64,000 bases of DNA from Brumimicrobium salinarum (GTDB lineage: Bacteria; Bacteroidota; Bacteroidia; Flavobacteriales_D; Crocinitomicaceae): assembly GCF_002844555.1 (NCBI RefSeq), contig NZ_PJNI01000003.1, positions 214,273 to 278,272 of the forward strand, written 5' to 3'. Positions 26,560 through 35,559 of the stretch are shown here, piece by piece (position 1 is the first letter of the stretch; each line of letters begins with the position of its first letter). The position numbers and the translations under genes were made by a program. The notes beneath the pieces are model-generated. The model was not told the origin of the DNA and ran no database searches. It saw only the letters and a list, made by a program, of their open reading frames with translations.

Positions 26560-28007
26560 TACAATTCTTTTCTAAGTCTTGCAACTGGAATATTTAATTG
26601 CTCTCTATATTTCGCAACTGTTCTTCTTGCGATATTATAACCTTTTTCTTTAAGTAATTTAGCCAACTTCTCATCCGTCAATGGCTTTCTTTTATTCTCA
26701 TCATCAACCGCTTCCAATAAAATTTGTTTTACCTCACGTGTTGAAACCTCCTCTCCTGAATCAGTCGACAAGGACTCTGAAAAGAAATGCTTTAATGAAA
26801 AAGTACCATATTGTGTCTGAACATATTTTGAATTCGCAACCCTAGATATCGTTGATATATCTAAGTCTACAATCTCTGCGATATCTTTTAATATCATAGG
26901 ACGAAGTGTAGTATCATCACCTGTTAGGAAATACTCTTTTTGATAATTCATGATTGCCGTCATAGTAGAAAACAAAGTATGTTGACGCTGTTGGATAGCA
27001 TCTATGAACCATTTTGCAGCTTCTAATTTACTTTTCACAAATGTTAGTGCTTCTTTATCTGTTTTCTTTAATTTTGCACCTTCGGCATAATTTTTCAACA
27101 TTTTCTTATATCCTTTGTTGATCTTTAACTCCGGTGCATTCCTACCATTTAATGTCAATGTCAATTTTCCATCTTCCTCTACTACCTGAAAGTCTGGAAC
27201 AACTTGCTGTAAGGATTTAGATGAGCTTTTAAGCGAACCGCCTGGTTTTGGATTTAATCGAATGATTTCATGAATGGCATCTTTTAAATCCTCTTCAGAA
27301 ATTTCCATCCGTTGAAGAATTTTCTTGTAATGCTTCTTGGTAAATTCATCGAAATAATCCTCTAAAATTTTCAGAGCAGTGTAACGCGTAATGTCGCCAT
27401 TTTGCTTTCTATCCATCTGCAAAATCAAGCATTCTTGAAGGTCTCTCGCTCCTACCCCAGGAGGATCTAACTCTTGCACGTAATGAAGAATATCTTCCAA
27501 ATCAGCTTCTGTTGTAATTATGTTTTGGGAAAATGCTAAATCATCAACAATTGCCTCTAAATCTCGTTCTAAATAACCAGCATCATCAAGACTACCTATC
27601 AAATAAGTAGCAATAACAACTTCCTCTTCGTTCAGCCTTTTTAAATTAAGCTGACTAATTAATAATTCTTGAAACGACTTCCCACCAGATAAAGGCATTG
27701 ATTTCTCTTCATCATCTTTACTCTTGTTGGAAATATTTGTTTTGTAAGCCGGTTCATCATCATCACTCATATACTCATCAAGATCGAATTCTCTTTCATC
27801 CTCACCTAACTCCTCTTCATATTCTTCTTGTTCGAAATCATCTTCAGTCTCTTCCTTTCCTTCTTCCAGGGCAGGATTGACCTCTAATTCTTGTTTAATT
27901 CGCTGATCCAATTCCATGGTTGGCACCTGCAACAATTTCATTAATTGAATTTGTTGAGGTGAGAGCTTTTGCTCCATCTTTTGAGAAAATGTTTGTTTGA
28001 GTGCCAT
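26559..28007 (-). CDS. rpoN: RNA polymerase sigma-54 factor
   Basis: 482 aa from ATG 28007 (MALKQTFSQKMEQKLSPQQ). An upstream in-frame TTG is less likely. The N-terminal Gln-rich activator-interacting region I is followed by a long acidic region II (about 50-100), the core-binding domain and the C-terminal RpoN box ARRTVAKYRE. It directs RNA polymerase to -24/-12 promoters and needs an AAA+ activator. No activator gene is in this window. The order rpoN, PAP2-like, M48 protease suggests one transcript. Confidence 0.95.
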   Translation of the reverse strand: MALKQTFSQKMEQKLSPQQIQLMKLLQVPTMELDQRIKQELEVNPALEEGKEETEDDFEQEEYEEELGEDEREFDLDEYMSDDDEPAYKTNISNKSKDDEEKSMPLSGGKSFQELLISQLNLKRLNEEEVVIATYLIGSLDDAGYLERDLEAIVDDLAFSQNIITTEADLEDILHYVQELDPPGVGARDLQECLILQMDRKQNGDITRYTALKILEDYFDEFTKKHYKKILQRMEISEEDLKDAIHEIIRLNPKPGGSLKSSSKSLQQVVPDFQVVEEDGKLTLTLNGRNAPELKINKGYKKMLKNYAEGAKLKKTDKEALTFVKSKLEAAKWFIDAIQQRQHTLFSTMTAIMNYQKEYFLTGDDTTLRPMILKDIAEIVDLDISTISRVANSKYVQTQYGTFSLKHFFSESLSTDSGEEVSTREVKQILLEAVDDENKRKPLTDEKLAKLLKEKGYNIARRTVAKYREQLNIPVARLRKEL

Positions 28008-28423
28008 AGTTATTAATTCTAGGGTCAAGATAAATATAATTCTGTTATTTCAATATCAAAAATTTTAAAAATATGTTTTTCCCGTTGAAAAATAGATTTC
28101 CGTAAATCTAAGAGAATATAAAGGTTATTAAAATAAATGCCTATCCGATAAGCTACCAGAAAATATATCTAAGCTGTCAATCAAGTGAACAAACGGTTAA
28201 TTTGCAAGATCCTTCGAAAATTTCTCTTTTCAAGAGAGTTTATTAAATCACTAACACCCCTACAAACATTTATTAATAAAGGTATTGTTTTAAACATTAT
28301 ATTTTCTATTCACTTTAGATTGTTTTCACCTATAACTTAAACACCTTATTATAGCAGTTTTTACCAAAAATAACTAACTTAGCCTACAACTATTGTTTTC
28401 AAGTCATTACTAAAAATCTACTC
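28008..28423. repeat. Gene-free region with inverted copy A3 of the A/B repeat
   Basis: About 415 bases with no gene. 28128-28200 is a reverse-complement copy of the A repeat (ATATCTAAGCTGTCAATCA, then AAACGGTTAA). It is followed at 28208-28224 by GATCCTTCGAAAATTTC, the same extension that precedes copy A2 at 50920-50936. No clear promoter was found for either flanking gene. Confidence 0.7.
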
Positions 28424-28798
28424 ATGTCAACAACCGAGAATAAAAGAACTTGCTTAGAATGTGAAACACCACTACATGGACGACGCGATCAAAAGTTTTG
28501 TGGAGATTATTGTCGCAATACCTACAACAATAGATTGAATGAAGACAGCAATAACTACATGCGAAGAATCAACAATATCTTGCGTAAAAACCGTAGAATA
28601 TTATCTAAACTTAATCCAAATGGCAAGAAAACCGTAGACGGAATCAACCTAGCGGAAGAGGGATTTAATTTTCATTATTACACCAATATTTACACAACCA
28701 AAAAAGGAAGCAAATATGTTTTTTGCTATGATCAGGGCTATTTAAAAATTGATAACAACCAGTATATGTTGGTGCATAAGCAGGATTATGTTAAATAA
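28424..28798 (+). CDS. Zinc-ribbon protein, conserved hypothetical
   Basis: 124 aa. The N-terminus has CLECETPLHGRRDQKFC-GDYC, a four-Cys ribbon (CxxC...CxxxC) followed by RNTYNNR, resembling small DNA-binding ribbons of the DUF2116 kind. The middle is basic (RRINNILRKNRRILSKL), the end is mixed beta. A DNA- or RNA-binding role is plausible. It is isolated between two repeat-containing gaps and converges on the TonB receptor gene. Confidence 0.7.
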   Translation: MSTTENKRTCLECETPLHGRRDQKFCGDYCRNTYNNRLNEDSNNYMRRINNILRKNRRILSKLNPNGKKTVDGINLAEEGFNFHYYTNIYTTKKGSKYVFCYDQGYLKIDNNQYMLVHKQDYVK

Positions 28799-28805
28799 TT
28801 GATAA

Positions 28806-28876
28806 TTAAAAATTGACAATTGATAATGCGAGATTGGTGGTTGTAGGGGTTGGGGTAATTATCAATTATCAATTGT
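28806..28876. terminator. AT-rich inverted repeat between convergent genes
   Basis: AATTGACAATTGATAAT (from about 28811) is mirrored by ATTATCAATTATCAATTGT (from about 28858), around a G/T-rich loop. It lies between the zinc-ribbon gene and the 3' end of the TonB receptor gene and probably ends both transcripts. Confidence 0.5.
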
Positions 28877-28879
28877 AAA

Positions 28880-31306
28880 TTACTTCCCAATCTTAAACTG
28901 CAATGTCAAATATCCATTCACCCCCTCAGAAGGCAGAATCCCAGGCCCTGGATATCCTGTGGCTCTTCTTGTGAAATAACTCGTATTCGTAATGTTGTTT
29001 ACGCCGAACTCCACTTGGAACCACTTTTTGAATTTGTATTTTCCGCTAAAATCGAAAACAGAATAGGCGGGAACTTCTCCAAGCAGGGCGTCTCCTGATG
29101 GTTCGATGGCGTTGGAAGCGTCGGAGAATTGGGCAGAGTTGAAGGTGTATTGTACTTTGAATGTCCAGTTTTTGAAGGAAGAACTAATCCCAGATTTTAC
29201 CATATAAGAACTTACGTATTCTACTTTGTTGCCCACGTAATTTGGTTCTTTAGAGTTAATGTAGTTGGCATTGATATAAGACGCGTTGACAAAAGTTTTA
29301 AGTGACCAATCCCTTTTGTGTCCGCCTAGTTTGAGCCAATCTATTTCGGCGAAGGTTTCTACTCCGTAGTTTTGGGCATCCCCAATGTTAGTACGTTCTT
29401 TCTTAACCGTTTTCGGTTTTGGAGCAAGTCCAATTTTGTCACCATAAAAAATGTAGAATGCCGATAAATCATAGATCAAAACATCATTTAAAAGACCTCT
29501 AAACCCAAGTTCCGAAGTAAATCCGTATTCGTCCTTGATATCTGGATCGACTAAGACATTGGGATTAGTAACACGAATATCCGTAAAGTTAATGGCGCGA
29601 TAATTCTGTGTAAAATTCGTGTATAAATTGGCGTTACTACCTACTTTATAAGAAACACCTGCTCCAAATAATGGCACAGTTCGGGCTACAGAATTAGAAT
29701 CTCTTTGTCGATTGATGGCTAGCGTATCGTAGTTGAGCGGATGAACGACATATTCTTTGTAAAAACCTTCCGAACGGGTGGAAATATTTTCTATGCGAAG
29801 CCCTAAGTTCATTCTCCATTTTTCTCCAAAGAAGAACATATTCTCGGCAAATAAAGCTTGATTATTAGACGGATAAATAAACGATGAACCTTCCACATCT
29901 CTAGGGTTTATAAACGTAAAATCTGCTTTATTTCCTGCGGCAGCTGTTCCTTGTTTGGTTTGTGTTTCTCCACGATAAAATCTTCCTCCCACCAATAAAG
30001 CGCCCCTTACTTTTGATGCTTTCCCATCGGCTTCAAGCCAACTGTATTTCTTCATGAATCGGGCTTCTACTCCACCGTTCATAAAATCAGAATAGATCAT
30101 TTCTCGGTTTCCGCCCAAATCGGTTTGTGTAATTTTACCGAGAAACCCAATTGTCTTACGACTGGAAATCATACCGAATGCACGAATATCGAAAGTGGTG
30201 GTTTTATTGAATTCATATTTTGATTTCAGGGCTAATAAATTCCAATCTACGGCAAACCAATTCCTATCTCTGATACTTTGTTGTGGATCTTCTTCAAATC
30301 CTAAATCGGTGAGTCCACCCGCTTGTTGAGTGAGGTAATTCATGTGGGTGAACTCTGTGCTAATTGTCCAATCTTCATTCAAATAATAGCCGAATTCTGC
30401 ATAAGCTTGATGTTGATAAAACTGACTATTTTCTCTGTATCCATCTCCTCTTTTATATTGATGATAAGCTTGATAGAACATTCTTTTATGGGTTCCAGAA
30501 ACACGATTAAACGTACTGAAATAACCATATCCACCAACTGTATTTCTTGTTGTAAATTCAAAGGGTGAATGTTTTATAGGATCTTGAATTTCAAAATTTA
30601 ATAACCCACCGAATTGTGTTCCAAATTGCAACGCCGCCGAACCGCGAATAATCTCAATACTTTTCAAGGCCTCAATTGGCGGTGTATAATAACTTTCTGG
30701 ATACCCCAAAGCATCGGCACTAATGTCGTAACCATTTTGTCGGGTATTAAAATTGGCTGTTCTTTTTGGACTCAATCCTCTTCCTCCAATTCCGATTTGA
30801 ATTCCAGCTCCATCATTTTCCCAGATGTTTAATCCTGGAACTTTGGCGTACATTTCTCTGGCATTCCCTGTAGATTTTGCACCGCTTAAATTTTCTAATT
30901 CTATAATGGAGTTTGTTCCTGTGTTTAATCGCACGCCTTTTATTGGCGGCATAAATCCAACATTGAAATCGGCCATCCGCTTTTTCACAATCATCACTTC
31001 GCCAATTTCTTGGGTCGCATATTTTAAAAGCACGCGATTTGATTGATCCGTTTTCCAATCTAACCCTGCAACAACTTGTAAAGTATCGTAAGAATTATAA
31101 GTGATTTCGATGGTATCAAATTGTTGCGCTTTAACTACAAATTGACCATCAATCGAAGAGCGTGACTTATCATTTGAATTTAAGTTATGAATTTTCACGC
31201 CTGGTAATTCGTCGTTTTCTTGGTCAACAATAACTCCATTGTATGTTTCCTGTCCAAATAAAATGGACACCAAAAAAAGTGATATGCCTAGAATCAAAAA
31301 TTTCAT
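28880..31306 (-). CDS. TonB-dependent outer-membrane receptor
   Basis: 808 aa with signal peptide MKFLILGISLFLVSILFGQ. A carboxypeptidase-like regulatory domain (about 20-100; YNGVIVDQENDELPGVKI) precedes a plug (about 110-245; GLNIWENDGAGIQIGIGGRG, then ALKSIEIIRGSAALQFG) and a 22-strand-type barrel. The plug pattern resembles FecA-type ferric-siderophore receptors. It is last in the run DUF4856-imelysin-HTTM-receptor and its ATG overlaps the HTTM gene's stop by 4 nt. Iron or another metal complex is the likely substrate. That is inferred from the imelysin neighbour. Confidence 0.88.
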   Translation of the reverse strand: MKFLILGISLFLVSILFGQETYNGVIVDQENDELPGVKIHNLNSNDKSRSSIDGQFVVKAQQFDTIEITYNSYDTLQVVAGLDWKTDQSNRVLLKYATQEIGEVMIVKKRMADFNVGFMPPIKGVRLNTGTNSIIELENLSGAKSTGNAREMYAKVPGLNIWENDGAGIQIGIGGRGLSPKRTANFNTRQNGYDISADALGYPESYYTPPIEALKSIEIIRGSAALQFGTQFGGLLNFEIQDPIKHSPFEFTTRNTVGGYGYFSTFNRVSGTHKRMFYQAYHQYKRGDGYRENSQFYQHQAYAEFGYYLNEDWTISTEFTHMNYLTQQAGGLTDLGFEEDPQQSIRDRNWFAVDWNLLALKSKYEFNKTTTFDIRAFGMISSRKTIGFLGKITQTDLGGNREMIYSDFMNGGVEARFMKKYSWLEADGKASKVRGALLVGGRFYRGETQTKQGTAAAGNKADFTFINPRDVEGSSFIYPSNNQALFAENMFFFGEKWRMNLGLRIENISTRSEGFYKEYVVHPLNYDTLAINRQRDSNSVARTVPLFGAGVSYKVGSNANLYTNFTQNYRAINFTDIRVTNPNVLVDPDIKDEYGFTSELGFRGLLNDVLIYDLSAFYIFYGDKIGLAPKPKTVKKERTNIGDAQNYGVETFAEIDWLKLGGHKRDWSLKTFVNASYINANYINSKEPNYVGNKVEYVSSYMVKSGISSSFKNWTFKVQYTFNSAQFSDASNAIEPSGDALLGEVPAYSVFDFSGKYKFKKWFQVEFGVNNITNTSYFTRRATGYPGPGILPSEGVNGYLTLQFKIGK

Positions 31307-32676
31307 TTTTCAAAAGGTACTATCCATTCACGGTGTTTCAAATTATAGGGCAAAGTCGTCAAATCATGTTTTTTATCAATAAATAATTGTGAAGACCTTC
31401 CGTTTAAGGTCACAAAGACCTCTGCATGCACCGCAGGATCGTGCAAAGTTATCGATTGTTTATGATTAGAAAATGTTTTTCCATCATATTCTTCTTTTAA
31501 CATCTTTGCAAATTGCAAAATCATGTCAGGCTGAGTTGCCATTTGATCTTCTTGACGAACAGTTAAAAAGTCGGTGTTATCAACTTCTATGGTTCTTCCC
31601 GTTGATTTATCAGTAACATAAAAAGTGGCATTTCCTTCTTTGTGCATAAGCATTACACGCCAAGAAAAGCGGAAACCTTCTTCGTTCCAATACAAGTTTC
31701 CTGGATAAGCTAAAAATCTCAAAGGAACAAGGATTTGAAAAGCGATGTAGATAATTAATCCATAGCGCACATATGGTTTAGGAGAAGGCATATTTTTGAC
31801 TTTCTCTGGAATCTTTTTCGACCATTTAAACAGTGATTTAAGTCCGTTTAAAAGCTGTTGATGAAATTTTGTTCCAAAGAAAATCGTTGTTGAGAAAATC
31901 ATCACCCACGGAAAAACGCCTATTGGGAATAGCAACCAGGTTATTACATGGAAGAAAATAACAGCTAAATAAGCAATGGGTCGTGTTTTTTTATTCAACA
32001 AAAAGAAAACGATAAACAAATCGTAAACACAGCCCATCCAAGAGAAAAAGTAGGCGGTCCATTCTTCTTGCAACAAGCTTCCTACAAAAGGAACATTGTG
32101 ATGCGCTTGCAACCAAATTTTTAAGGGTTGAGCCTCAAAAAGCCAATCGGAATTAATTTTTGCAATTCCAGCAAAGATATAGACTACTGCCAATTGAAAT
32201 TTAAGAATGCCTGTATGCCAAGCATAAGTAACTTCTCTCCTGATTTTAGGAAAGAGTTTAGCATCGATGGAAAAATCTCTATTGGCAGGTACTAAAACCA
32301 TTAAAAAACTCATCAAACTCAAGAAATAATAATGATTGAGATAATTTGATTTATCTATGAGTTCAACATAAGTAAAGCAGATAAAGAACACAAAAGCGCT
32401 ATATCTGTACATGAAACCAAGCAGGATAAATAAGGCCGCAAGGACCATCAAAACAAATGGGATATACATCAGGTTTCCTGGCAGAGGCTTAATCCATTCA
32501 AATCCTAAATATCCGAAATAAAACTGCGGTTCAATGTATTGCGTATTCACCCAACCTTTAGCTATAAATCTTACACTACTGAAAAGCAGCATAGCCCCAA
32601 AGATAATGCGGAACATTACCAATGGAGCTATAGCTTTTTGCTTAAAAAAATCTAACTTGTAGCGCTGATTTATCAT
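31303..32676 (-). CDS. HTTM-domain (vitamin K carboxylase-like) membrane protein
   Basis: 457 aa. The first ~300 residues have about eight hydrophobic segments of the HTTM fold shared with vitamin K-dependent gamma-carboxylase (FRIIFGAMLLFSSVRFI, AWHTGILKFQLAVVYIFAGIAK). The C-terminal ~110 residues are soluble with beta character. Bacterial members have no known reaction. Here the gene lies between imelysin (9 nt) and the TonB receptor (4-nt overlap). That suggests a part in the same uptake system, perhaps as an inner-membrane component. Confidence 0.82.
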   Translation of the reverse strand: MINQRYKLDFFKQKAIAPLVMFRIIFGAMLLFSSVRFIAKGWVNTQYIEPQFYFGYLGFEWIKPLPGNLMYIPFVLMVLAALFILLGFMYRYSAFVFFICFTYVELIDKSNYLNHYYFLSLMSFLMVLVPANRDFSIDAKLFPKIRREVTYAWHTGILKFQLAVVYIFAGIAKINSDWLFEAQPLKIWLQAHHNVPFVGSLLQEEWTAYFFSWMGCVYDLFIVFFLLNKKTRPIAYLAVIFFHVITWLLFPIGVFPWVMIFSTTIFFGTKFHQQLLNGLKSLFKWSKKIPEKVKNMPSPKPYVRYGLIIYIAFQILVPLRFLAYPGNLYWNEEGFRFSWRVMLMHKEGNATFYVTDKSTGRTIEVDNTDFLTVRQEDQMATQPDMILQFAKMLKEEYDGKTFSNHKQSITLHDPAVHAEVFVTLNGRSSQLFIDKKHDLTTLPYNLKHREWIVPFEK

Positions 32677-32685
32677 TTCTAAAAA

Positions 32686-33768
32686 TTAGTCCCCATCATT
32701 ATCTTGATAGGTTATTAAAACACCAAACGCTGCTGTCATATCTGTTTTGATATTCACTACTTGCTGTTGCAAATGCAAATACAAATCATCTAATTGATCA
32801 GTTTTCGACGGATCGTTAATTGCTTCTTCTAAAGTCATTGAAAATCCATCAATGTGATTTTGAATAATGCCAAACTTATCATTAATGGTATTGTCTAAAC
32901 TTGATTTTTCGAGGTGAACCAAGTAATTGCTAAATCCAATACCTTCAGCATTTGAATCAAAACTATTCCCGTTGTAGGTTGCTTTTAATGCTTTGATGCT
33001 TTCGTCTAAAAGTTCAAAAGAAATTCCGCTGTATCTTGCTTCAACATATTCTGGATTCGCCAATCCTAAGTTTGCTTTTCCAATTGGAATACCCACTTTT
33101 GCAGTTTTTGCCAATTCGTAATCTCTATTGAATTCATTTACAAATTCAGAGAAGGCCGACGTTGAAGAAGTTCCTGTAGAAGCATTAAAAGTTGACTCGT
33201 AAGAAGACCAACCGGACACAACGCTTTGTGTTTCATCGTACAGTTTTTGAATTACTTCTTCTGCATAATTAGCGTAATCAGCATCATTTTGCAACTGATT
33301 CATCGCATTGTCATTGTAAAGCAAGTAATCCAAAGCATTCAATCCTACAGCATCTAAATTCACAACCGCTGAAAGATTATATCCTCCATTGTCGATATTT
33401 GAGTGAATTTTTGCTGTATCGATAGGATAAGTTCCTGTAGCGCTTTTAAATCCGATGGTACGAATTGGACCAAAATCAAAGATTTTTAATGTTTGCCAAG
33501 TCATGTAAGCCGACTTCCAATGTGCTTTTACCTCTTCAAGGTTGGCTACATTTTGGTCTGCCTTAAAAGTGGCATAACTCGATTTCATTGCTGTTACTTC
33601 AACATCGAATTTATTCAATGCTGGCAGAATGATATTTGCAGAAACGTTTTCCAACATTTCAGCTTTATTGAAATCGGCAACATCATCGTCTTTGTCCTTT
33701 TTGTCTTTACAAGAAAAAAGAAGTCCGGCACTTAAAATTAAAACTAATCCTATCGATTTTTTTAACAT
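32686..33768 (-). CDS. Imelysin-family periplasmic lipoprotein
   Basis: 360 aa with leader MLKKSIGLVLILSAGLLFSC (lipobox Cys-20) and a charged spacer. The all-helical imelysin core has FDFGPIRTIGFKSATG (near 97-112) and VGLNALDYLLYN (near 141-152). The family motif is usually GxHxxE; here it is G142-L-N144-A-L-D147, so both candidate ligands are changed. Imelysins (IrpA/ICMP, and EfeO relatives) take part in iron uptake. It is second in the four-gene operon with DUF4856 and HTTM genes. Confidence 0.88.
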   Translation of the reverse strand: MLKKSIGLVLILSAGLLFSCKDKKDKDDDVADFNKAEMLENVSANIILPALNKFDVEVTAMKSSYATFKADQNVANLEEVKAHWKSAYMTWQTLKIFDFGPIRTIGFKSATGTYPIDTAKIHSNIDNGGYNLSAVVNLDAVGLNALDYLLYNDNAMNQLQNDADYANYAEEVIQKLYDETQSVVSGWSSYESTFNASTGTSSTSAFSEFVNEFNRDYELAKTAKVGIPIGKANLGLANPEYVEARYSGISFELLDESIKALKATYNGNSFDSNAEGIGFSNYLVHLEKSSLDNTINDKFGIIQNHIDGFSMTLEEAINDPSKTDQLDDLYLHLQQQVVNIKTDMTAAFGVLITYQDNDGD

Positions 33769-33786
33769 TTCTCTCTTTAATTAAGA

Positions 33787-34935
33787 TTAATATTTTGCTT
33801 CAATTTCTGCAACAATTGAATTGATATCAGCAATCGAAATATTCCACATGTTTTCTGGGAACATATTCATTAAAGTTCCGTGTTCAGCTTGTGACATTTT
33901 TCTTGTTTCCAATGGCGCATAACGAATATTCCATGCAAATGCATACGCTTCAGAAAGTGCGTGGAATGCTTTTGCGTTATCGCTTCCCAATTGTGCTTTT
34001 GCTGAGTTTAAGTAATATACTGCTTGTTTGGCTGTAATTAATTCCCACATCTGGCGAATTTCTGTAATTGCAGCATCTCTTGATGTTAAATCATTGTTTG
34101 AAATTGCAGCACGACCTTTTAGGAAATTGTCCATCATTACTGAATTAGAATTTAACTCAGCATCTCTTTTATCACAATATTTACCCCAAAAACTACCCGG
34201 AACATTTGTTGGGAAATCAGTTGGTACACCGAAATATCCAAATGCTTCATCAAAATGGTGTTCCATTTCCGTATAATACTTTCCGTTTGTTGGATCAACA
34301 GCATTTGAATTATCAACATTCATTTTTGTCTCTCCAAAATATCCATTTACCGCTTGGTGCATAAAAACTGCACCCATCAGTCCTTTTTCAATCAATTGAA
34401 CAGGTTCGTAACCATTTGCATCAAATAAATATTTGCTAGATCCTGAAGTCAAAACTCCTGCCTGACCGCTTGCTGCAGTTTCAGCAAAATCAGTACTTGC
34501 ATTTGCTAAATCAGCCATCCAATCTTTGAACATTTGTACATCGTTTGTGAAAGTTTTGTTCTCTAACTGTTTACCAGAACTAAAAGAAAAGTTTCCTCCT
34601 CCGTTGTCTCCAGTATTTGCATACATGTCAAGTAAATTTTGTTCGGCAACAACTCCCTCAGTTCCTGATTTCATTACGGCTACCATTTCTTCCAATTGAT
34701 TTAATCGGTCAATTTGTCCACCGTAACTTACTGTTGAATTTCCATTAGCATCTTTAAAAACGTAGGTAGTTGGGATATTATAACTTTCTCCACCAGATGT
34801 TTCGTATTTACAAGAACCATCGTCTTTTTTAGCTTCCGAACTATAGTTAATTGCTGTTTCATCTGTACAACCTTCTTTCTTACATGCGACTAACATTGCT
34901 GCGGCTGCTGTTAAAACAAATATTTTTCTTATCAT
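33787..34935 (-). CDS. DUF4856 domain lipoprotein
   Basis: 382 aa with signal peptide MIRKIFVLTAAAAMLVAC (lipobox Cys-18). A short Cys-containing segment (CKKEGCTDETAINYSSEAKK, near 18-37) resembles the metal-thrombospondin-type 'EGCTDxxAxNY' repeat. The DUF4856 domain follows, beginning NIPTTYVFKD and GQIDRLNQLEEM. Its function is unknown, and in Bacteroidota it often accompanies imelysin. It is first in the operon, with a full promoter upstream (34962-34992). Confidence 0.85.
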   Translation of the reverse strand: MIRKIFVLTAAAAMLVACKKEGCTDETAINYSSEAKKDDGSCKYETSGGESYNIPTTYVFKDANGNSTVSYGGQIDRLNQLEEMVAVMKSGTEGVVAEQNLLDMYANTGDNGGGNFSFSSGKQLENKTFTNDVQMFKDWMADLANASTDFAETAASGQAGVLTSGSSKYLFDANGYEPVQLIEKGLMGAVFMHQAVNGYFGETKMNVDNSNAVDPTNGKYYTEMEHHFDEAFGYFGVPTDFPTNVPGSFWGKYCDKRDAELNSNSVMMDNFLKGRAAISNNDLTSRDAAITEIRQMWELITAKQAVYYLNSAKAQLGSDNAKAFHALSEAYAFAWNIRYAPLETRKMSQAEHGTLMNMFPENMWNISIADINSIVAEIEAKY

Positions 34936-34961
34936 CTTTGTGTTAAATTTTTATTTTGATG

Positions 34962-34992
34962 CAAATTTAAGTAGGACATTCAAAAACGACAA
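34962..34992 (-). promoter_or_regulatory. Promoter of the DUF4856-imelysin-HTTM-TonB operon
   Basis: Minus-strand TTG (34992-34990), 20 nt, TAAATTTG (34969-34962), 26 nt before the ATG at 34935. I see no clear Fur-box palindrome over it. Confidence 0.7.
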
Positions 34993-35041
34993 TACCACAA
35001 ATTAGGTATTTAGAATGATTTTAAATAGTTGTAATGTTTTT

Positions 35042-35049
35042 TACATTTG
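35042..35049 (+). promoter_or_regulatory. -7 promoter box TACATTTG of msrB
   Basis: Exact TAnnTTTG match 51 nt before the ATG at 35101. The nearest TTG (35029-35031) is too close, so only the -7 box is claimed. Confidence 0.45.
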
Positions 35050-35100
35050 CAAGAACAAAGAGAAAGTAAAAACGTTTGAACAACAATAAAAAACTAGAAC

Positions 35101-35466
35101 ATGAGTAATCAATATAACGAATTAACAGACGAGGAAAAAAGAGTAATCATTAATAAAGGAACAGAAAGGCCTTTTACGGGTGAATTGTTAGACGAAAAAG
35201 CTAATGGCGTGTACACTTGTAAGCAATGCGATGCACCCTTGTATAGATCAGACGACAAATTTGATGCAATGTGTGGTTGGCCATCTTTTGATGATGAAAT
35301 CGAAGGTGCGGTAGAGCGCGTTCCTGATGCAGATGGAAGAAGAACTGAAATTGTTTGTGCGAACTGCAAAGGGCATTTAGGTCATGTTTTTGAAGGAGAG
35401 CGATTGACGGATAAGAATACGCGTCATTGTGTGAATTCAGTCTCTATGAACTTTAAACCATTATAA
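35101..35466 (+). CDS. msrB: Peptide-methionine (R)-S-oxide reductase MsrB
   Basis: A 121-aa single-domain MsrB. Zinc cysteines C40/C43 (TCKQC) and C86/C89 ([12 protein letters not shown]), the GWPSF substrate motif near 59, and catalytic C110 in [11 protein letters not shown] are all present. It reduces methionine-R-sulfoxide in proteins with thioredoxin. No signal peptide, so cytoplasmic. It is monocistronic with a terminator at 35507-35536. Confidence 0.95.
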   Translation: MSNQYNELTDEEKRVIINKGTERPFTGELLDEKANGVYTCKQCDAPLYRSDDKFDAMCGWPSFDDEIEGAVERVPDADGRRTEIVCANCKGHLGHVFEGERLTDKNTRHCVNSVSMNFKPL

Positions 35467-35506
35467 AGCATCAACATTTTATATAGAAATAAATAAAAAT
35501 ACATAA

Positions 35507-35536
35507 AAAAGCCAGACTGCTTATAGTCTGGCTTTT
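35507..35536. terminator. Bidirectional Rho-independent terminator
   Basis: AAAAGCCAGACT (35507-35518) pairs with AGTCTGGCTTTT (35525-35536) around a 6-nt loop, between converging msrB and the OmpA-family gene. Confidence 0.88.
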
Positions 35537-35559
35537 CAACATTTAATACTTTCAAAAAA

